Below are positions 57,895-64,000 of a DNA stretch of 64,000 bases, one piece after another. The position numbers were made by a program, and so were the translations under genes. Source of the DNA: Megalobrama amblycephala (lineage: Eukaryota; Chordata; Actinopteri; Cypriniformes; Xenocyprididae). Numbering within the stretch: position 1 is the stretch's first letter; the number at the start of each line of letters is the position of its first letter. Location: contig NC_063052.1 of NCBI RefSeq assembly GCF_018812025.1, positions 30,333,951 through 30,397,950 on the forward strand, written 5' to 3'. The notes under the pieces are model-generated. The model made no database searches. It worked only from the letters and a program-made list of their open reading frames with translations, and had not been told where the DNA came from.

Positions 57895-58866
57895 CAGGTG
57901 CCATCAAACATTTTTTTTTTACAAGATGTAATATAAGTCTAAGGTGTCCCCTGAATGTGTCTGTGAAGTTGCAGCTGAAAATACCCCATAGATTTTTTTT
58001 AATTAATTTTTTTAACTACCTATTTTGAGGCATAATTAGAAATGCGCCGATTCAGGGCTGCGGCCCCTTTAAATCACGCGCTCTCCGCCCCCTCCCGAGC
58101 TCTCGACTCTATCACTGCATAAACAAAGTTCACACAGCTAATATAACCCTCAAAATGGATCTTTACAAAGTGTTTGTCATGCATGCTGCATGCATACATC
58201 AGATTATGTGAGTACTGTATTTATTTGGATGTTTACATTTGATTCTGAATGAGTTTGATAGTGCTCCGTGGCTAAAGCTAACATTACACACTGTTGGAGA
58301 GATTTATAAAGAATGAAGTTGTGTTTATGAATTATACAGACTGCAAGTGTTTAAAAATGAAAATAGCGACGGCTCTCTTGTGTCCGTGAATACAGTAATA
58401 AACGATGGTAACTTTAACCACATTTAACAGTACATTAGCAACATGCTAACGAAACATTTAGAAAGACAATTTACAAATATCACTAAAAATATCATGTTAT
58501 CATGGATCATGTCAGTTATTATCGCTCCATCTGCCATTTTTCGCTGTTGTTATTGCTTGCTTACCTAGTCTGATGATTCAGCTGTGCACAGATCCAGATA
58601 TTAATACTGGCTGCCCTTGTGTAATGCCTTGAACATGGGCTGGCATATGCAAATATTGGGGGCGTACACCCCGACTGTTACGTAACAGTCGGTGTTATGT
58701 TGAGATTCGCCTGTTCTTCGGAGGTCTTTTAAACAAATGAGATTTATATAAGAAGGAGGAAACAATGGAGTTTGAGACTCACTGTATGTCATTTCCATGT
58801 ACTGAACTCTTGTTATTCAACTATGCCAAGTTCAATATTCAATTTTCAATTCGATGGCACCTTTAA
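57895..58866. mobile_element. TTAA-type MITE, copy 3 (inverted)
   Basis: Starts near AGGTGCCATCAAAC and ends GATGGCACCTTTAA. It matches copy 2 closely over ATGTAATATAAGTCTAAGGT, CCATAGATTTTTTTTAATTA and CATCTGCCATTTTTCGCTGT. The left TTAA is degraded. The frame near 58601-58798 is the same repeat-borne frame as in copies 1 and 2. Confidence 0.83.
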
Positions 58867-58933
58867 TGTTTATTTTATTTCAAGTAATTTTTTATGGTTT
58901 TATTTTTGGTGGATATCAGCTTAAAATTGTACC

Positions 58934-58934
<1 letters not shown>

Positions 58935-58972
<38 letters not shown>

Positions 58973-58979
58973 AAAAAAA
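58935..58979. repeat. (CA)n then poly(A)
   Basis: A pure CA run of about 34 bp followed by about 11 A. Confidence 0.9.
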
Positions 58980-60419
58980 TCAGATGGCTTTCAAAGACTT
59001 GGAATATAGTGCAGGAAAAATGTGGACTATTATTTATAATTCTTTTATGGTGTGTTTTTGTCCTTTTTTATAGACTCTGCTCACTGTTCTCTTGTTCAGT
59101 TGATGGTCAAACTCACCCAGCAGACAACTCTAAAAAAAGCTTGTATTGCTGAAATGAATTTGACAGACGGCAGAGCCTACGGTTTCCATGCCTGCATCTT
59201 TTTGTCAGTGTACTGTTGTCAGGGAAACATGTGCAAAACACAGGTGTGGCAACACAGGTAGATGATTTTAAGGGTCAAAGGGCATCCAGGGTTAAAGTCG
59301 TGCTGCTATTCACCTGCATGCAATCATGTCCCCATATGGTGTTGTAAACGCACACACACACACAAGGGAAGAAACAGTTTTAAGTTTTAGTGCCATGACG
59401 TGTTGATTTTATGTCACATTTTTATTGGCTGTTTAGTAGACATAGGTCGTAACAGCAAACACACTGTGCGTTGATCATGCTGAATTTCTGACAATGTCAG
59501 AAAATTATCGTAGGCTATCTTGGGTTGCAAAAGTGTGACAGCGGCCGTTTTTGAACCTCTCTAAATGTACGACATAGGACCACCGATTAGGAGCCACGAT
59601 CACAGAAATCACCATGATTGTTTCACGATGGCAATCTTTCGTCTGGGACAGCCGGAAATCGTGCAGTGTGTCCTGGGCTTTACAGAAACAGCCTGTAATA
59701 GCGAGTGTAATGTGTCATCACTACAATCACATTTGACAATGATAATTGGCCTGATAACAATCATCTCTCAGTAGTTTCACCAAGGATTCAGATATCCTAC
59801 TGTAATTACAGTCAAAGTCTCTATTTCTCACTTGCTGTGTTCAAAATCGGCCCATTTACCCTCATTTACAATTTCCTACATTAGTCCATTATGGGTATTC
59901 TCTAGCCGTTGAGTGTAGCTGCGTCTCATTTCGGTGGCTGCATCCTCATTTGAAGGCAGCATATGTCATCAAGGATGTCTTATTTAAGAAAAGTAACCAT
60001 AATACAATTGACTTATTCCTTGTGAGGAGTAAAATACTGTAATTTCTTTCTTACTTTGTAATTTAATGATTACTTTTCTTAAATGAGACCGCCTCGATGA
60101 TATATGCAGCCTTCAAACGCGACCGCCGGAGGACTGAGCCTTCGAAATGAGATGCAACTTGTACACTCGTTATGTGGGATCGAATGAGTGCACTCAGTAA
60201 CGTCCACTATGGTTTCGGACACCACTACAAATGGCTGTCCCCTCAAATATTTAAGGGTATATGGGACTATTTCGGACACAGCCACTCGTGTCCTGATTTT
60301 TACTGTATAATGTAAAAAGTCAACTACATTATTTTACTGCATGGAAACTAGTAATGAGATAATCAGATAACATTACTTTCATACGGATTACTATTCTGAG
60401 TTTCATACTACATTTTTAA
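58980..60419. other. spock1: spock1 intron, inverted repeat near its centre
   Basis: AGCTGCGTCTCATTTCGGTG and GGCTGCATCCTCATTTGAAG (59920-59960) are mirrored by CAGCCTTCAAACGCGACCGC and CCTTCGAAATGAGATGCAAC (60108-60155), so 59820-60300 is a foldback repeat. No gene. Confidence 0.55.
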
Positions 60420-60700
60420 AGTCCTCCAGCAGATACGGTCTTCAGTTCCCCAAACATTGTGAAAGGTTCTCCGGCAGACAGATGGCAGAGTTAATTTGCT
60501 CTTATCGGAGGGGCTTTGACATACCGCTGCAGAGATTTAATTCCTGATGGAGGTCCGTCATTCTGGCATGTTTGCGTTTCTGTGCCTGGAGCTCTGCTTA
60601 ATTAAAATGAAACTGGGAATCTGGTTAAAAGAATTAATCTCTTTAACTGAGCAGTTTCGGTAAGTGCAAATCAAGCGCACGAGTGTGTGCGTGTTCATCC
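60420..60700. promoter_or_regulatory. possible conserved intronic enhancer
   Basis: Repeat-free, balanced composition, with homeodomain-type words (CTTAATTAAAATGAAAC near 60597) and a GATA-type TTATC in AATTTGCTCTTATCGGAGGG. It resembles in style the block at 33100-33700. Judged by composition only. Confidence 0.3.
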
Positions 60701-61504
60701 TGGGTAGAGGCATATGTTGAGTGGGAGTTGTCAATGATTCAAAAAAACCTCTTTCTCTTTCTCGAGGCTCAGGAACTCATCCAGACTCTGAAACAGGAGC
60801 AGGAGGAGCGTGTGAACGTGTAGAGGATGGTGTGCTCGTGCTGTTCACAACTGGTGGGTGGCCAGTGGATGAACAGCAATGGTTCAGAGAGTGATGAACT
60901 CGAGAAAAACTGAGATCTTCAGTGATTCATCTCCTGCCAGAGTGAAGGATTATGGGTGTTTCACGATGGAACACAGATCAGCAGGTTGGAAAAGACAAGT
61001 GGATCAAACAGAGAAGCTCAACTGCAAACAAACACCAACTCATGACTACAAACACCCAACAAACTCAAACTATTCTTGAGTTAAAACGTCTTTAATCTCA
61101 GAATGTGATTTCTGCACTTATATTCTGAAAATATTTCGATTTTCATAAGCCAAGAAATCCATGCAGTCTCCCAAAAGCCCCAGTGTATTCATTACCAAGC
61201 TTTCCTTCTTATACCTTATATTTCAATTAGTTGTGTGCAATTAATATAATATTATGATGTTTGTTTCTGTAGCTTAACTACCAAACAAACCCACACACAC
61301 ACAACCGAATCTCTTTGGAAAGACGTATTCTTAATATTTCATCAGCTGAACGACTGACATCGACATATATAGAAGTACAACTCTTCCGTTATGCTAACGC
61401 TCATGATTTATTAAATTTATTCCATTCCCAATTGGAAATATGAAGGAAGTGGCTGGAATTGATTCATTTTGAAAGTGTCTTCAGTGCATTTGAATTTTAG
61501 GGGT
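60701..61504. other. spock1: spock1 intron, no gene seen
   Basis: No repeat or exon that I can support. A plus-strand open frame near 60879-61079 has no domain or splice context. Confidence 0.4.
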
Positions 61505-62100
61505 TGATCATCTAAACACACATAAATGTAAACTATATTATTGGCCAGTGATATTTAAAAAATTTGATATATAGTACATCCCACTTTATCTATATACTAC
61601 AGTATACTCTCATAAAGCAATATATACATTATAACAAATCTCAGCTGCGTGTTTGTTTATATTATTGTAAAACTTTATCATCACCCAGATCTATATATAA
61701 TGTTGGATATATATATTATATCTAACTTTAACTTATATACATACAATACACTCATGTAAAGTGATACATACTATATAGCAAATCTAAATTGCCTGACTTT
61801 TTATTTCATTCAAGGTTTAACTATATTATTGTCCAGTGCTTTATATAAAGTCGGATATGTATGTCCAATTTTATCCACATACATTCAGTATACTCACATA
61901 AAGGGCGTTATATACTATATAGCAAATTTCAACTGCTTGATTGTATATAACATCACAAAAATGTAAATTATATTACTGCACAGCTCTATATATGAAGTTA
62001 ATATATTATATCCAAATTTATTCGCATTCGTACAGTACACTCATTTAAAGCAATATACTATATAGTATACTCAACTGCTTGATTATTTGATTACTCTTAC
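61505..62100. repeat. AT-rich tandem repeat, unit about 145 bp, four copies
   Basis: The phrase ACTCATRTAAAG(C)RATATA recurs near 61608, 61751, 61890 and 62040, each followed by ACTATATAGCAAATCT-type and CTGCTTGATT-type words. The period is about 140-150 bp with considerable divergence. Confidence 0.75.
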
Positions 62101-62790
62101 ACAGATCATTTATTATAGCTTGTCAAAATTGCCCCTATTTGGGTGTGATCAAAAACATGCTGTTTTTGTGTGTGTCCCTTTAAATGCAAATGAGCTGCTG
62201 CTCCCGGCCCTCTTTCCAGAAGAGGGTGGAGCTTTAACAGCTTGTGCTTCGGTTGCTCAACAAAAACAAAGCTGGAGAATCTCACGCAGCCAAAATGAGG
62301 ATTGTCAGTAACGGTGTTCAGCCTTACATTGTTCAAACCGGAGTCGACACTGATGGAGAGACTCAGGAAGAAGTTACAACTTTTAGAATGAAACTGGACG
62401 TTTCTGAATGGTTAGTGGATAAATTTATGTAGTTGCTGTGGAGTTGATTCAACTCGTCGACCAGCATGTGCCGTCATGATAATCTTTTGTGCAAATCCAT
62501 CATTCACCCTCGTTTGTGAAGCAGTCCGGTGTAAAATGACAGCAACAACACTCTACTACAACAACTCTTCCTCTTCTCTAAAGCAGCCCAACATGGCCTC
62601 ACCCCCTTTGTTACATGTTCTTGGGGGCGGGGTTTATGTCAATTTTGGGGTTTGTGATGTCACCAACCCGGGAAGAATCCCTACCAGCCGTTTGTTGTAG
62701 TTCTTAAAAAGTCATTTCTGTAAAAGAAAATATCTCCCTTTGCATTGAACTTTGAGTGTTGTAACTTTGCAGATGTTGTTTCAAGGACCC
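62101..62790. mobile_element. probable DNA-element repeat
   Basis: Contains TGTGTGTCCCTTTAAATGCA and AATGAGGATTGTCAGTAACG, a short open phrase (VQPYIVQTGVDTDGETQEE near 62315-62370), and ends near TTGTTTCAAGGACCCCTTTAAG. I associate this wording with an interspersed teleost repeat. The phrase is too short to call a gene and is followed by stops. No inverted ends were proven. Confidence 0.4.
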
Positions 62791-63452
62791 CTTTAAGCTT
62801 GGCTCATACAGCTATCAATTTATGGAGATATTAAAGTGATCAGGCCTGGGGTCACGATATTTTGGTTTTATTTTCAGCATAAAGCAATTCCATTTATTTA
62901 GTTTTTTATGGACTTGTTCTTGTTCGTTGATATGCTTGCAAGATCTGGCAACACTTGTCAGACTCGTACCGCTTTCTTTGTGGTTTCTTGCACCACAAGA
63001 AATCTCTGATGCACTTTGAAATACTTATTTTAACGTTCATCAGAGATGTATCTATCATCTGTCATCTCTCATATCTCTCATTGTACATCATTAACAACTA
63101 GCGGTTCAGTTCAGTTCTGTACACACTGCGCAGAATTTCTGTAAATTTGGTTGTCACTACCTGCATTTTTTGGGAGTTAATTCGGTTGTAGAATGTGGTT
63201 GTCACTCCAGTAAATGACTGAACTGTGTGTGTACAGAACATGATTAAGCACTAAAAGGTGAACTGACAACCGAATTTAGCTACAATGTGTATGTGGCCAA
63301 TGTGTATTGTGAAAAACCATTATACGAATAAATTTGACTTGACACTTACTGGAAGCCTCTGCAGGCCACATGTATGATTCGAGGTTTAATCTAAGAGAGT
63401 CTGATTAATTAATTGGGTTGCACTCTAAGACAGAAAAAGAGAGTGTGTGTGA

Positions 63453-63474
63453 GCGAATAAAAAAAAAAAAAAAA
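63453..63474. repeat. poly(A) tract
   Basis: A run of about 17 A in an A-rich stretch. Confidence 0.7.
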
Positions 63475-63639
63475 CAGCTCTTACTTCTCTTATCGTCCTT
63501 CCTATATCGTTATGAGCTGAACTAACAGAGGGAAATGCTGATAACGAAGATCATTAATTAATTAGCTACGCTTTCCTTTTGTCCCTTTTCATTTTCTCTC
63601 TGTTGAACTTTGAGCCTTTTTTACTTCTTTTAATCAAAG

Positions 63640-63770
63640 TACACAGTATTCCTCAGGGCCGCCCGCCAACAGTGTGTGTGAGATTTCACGAAGAACAGAA
63701 GAGCGCTGCGGCTTTTCTGATGATTCATAAAGTCTGGCAACAATGCAAATTGAGGTTTAAACACACACAT
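63640..63770. promoter_or_regulatory. possible conserved element with SOX/POU-type sites
   Basis: A repeat-free block containing AACAATGCAAATT (63739-63751), an overlapping SOX-type (AACAATG) and POU-type (ATGCAAAT) site. The GC-rich first half (GGGCCGCCCGCC) is followed by AT-rich motif DNA. Function is inferred from motifs only. Confidence 0.3.
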
Positions 63771-63883
63771 GGAATTGTGCAAGCTGTGTGTATGTGTGTT
63801 GGCCATTGAATTATGGGTAATCAGAGTATAAAGTAGGACGTCCGAAGGCACAACACTTCTGTTAGGCAGAAGAGTCACCTTCA

Positions 63884-63909
63884 ACAAACACACACACACA
63901 CACACACAT
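63884..63909. repeat. (CA)n microsatellite
   Basis: A short CA run near the window end. Confidence 0.85.
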
Positions 63910-64000
63910 AAATGCAAACTATCAATGCAAATGTGAGGGATCTCAGGTGGTCTGCTCCACTAAAAGTACTAAAACTACTGATATCTGTGAAAGACATGTG

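Noticed and set aside
62244..62432. Short frame with VQPYIVQTGVDTDGETQEE as a gene
   Set aside because: It is brief, followed by stops, and set in sequence resembling a dispersed repeat; no intron signals support it.

Overview
The window is nuclear DNA of a teleost fish, most likely cyprinid-like. Two vertebrate genes are split by GT-AG introns. The rest is AT-rich and packed with palindromic MITEs, Tc1/mariner copies, TTAA-flanked and hAT-type elements, minisatellites and long microsatellites. There is no bacterial, phage or organellar signal. I assembled the exons by hand from reading frame, splice signals and phase. Repeat calls rest on inverted ends, target-site duplications (TSDs) and copies compared inside the window; names of repeat families need a library search.

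Layout. 1-2192: nested transposons (Harbinger end, a MITE, a Tc1 copy). 2230-10322: two candidate coding exons of an unrecognised minus-strand gene, separated by microsatellites, a foldback repeat and a 2.4 kb AT-rich satellite. 11455-21830: complete etf1 (eukaryotic release factor 1, eRF1) on the minus strand, with ten coding exons, a likely non-coding first exon in a CpG-rich promoter, and introns full of repeats. 21830-40720: gene desert with two CTCF-like sites, a second promoter-like block, two minisatellites and possible conserved non-coding blocks. 40721-44637: the last five coding exons of spock1 (testican-1), minus strand, including a 63-bp exon. 44638-64000: probably one large spock1 intron whose upstream exons (signal peptide, Kazal domain) lie beyond the window; it holds a nested Tc1/hAT palindrome, a dead Tc1 transposase and several MITE families.

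ETF1 and SPOCK1 both lie in human 5q31, so their proximity looks like retained synteny. They have no common biochemical pathway: eRF1 terminates translation in the cytosol, testican-1 is a secreted proteoglycan.

I found no convincing new molecular system. The most unusual signals are structural: several tandem arrays that appear to have grown inside TIR-bounded elements, a 342-bp hAT-like palindrome with a perfect 8-bp TSD inside a Tc1-like palindrome, and insertions of Harbinger-type elements into the same TAA.
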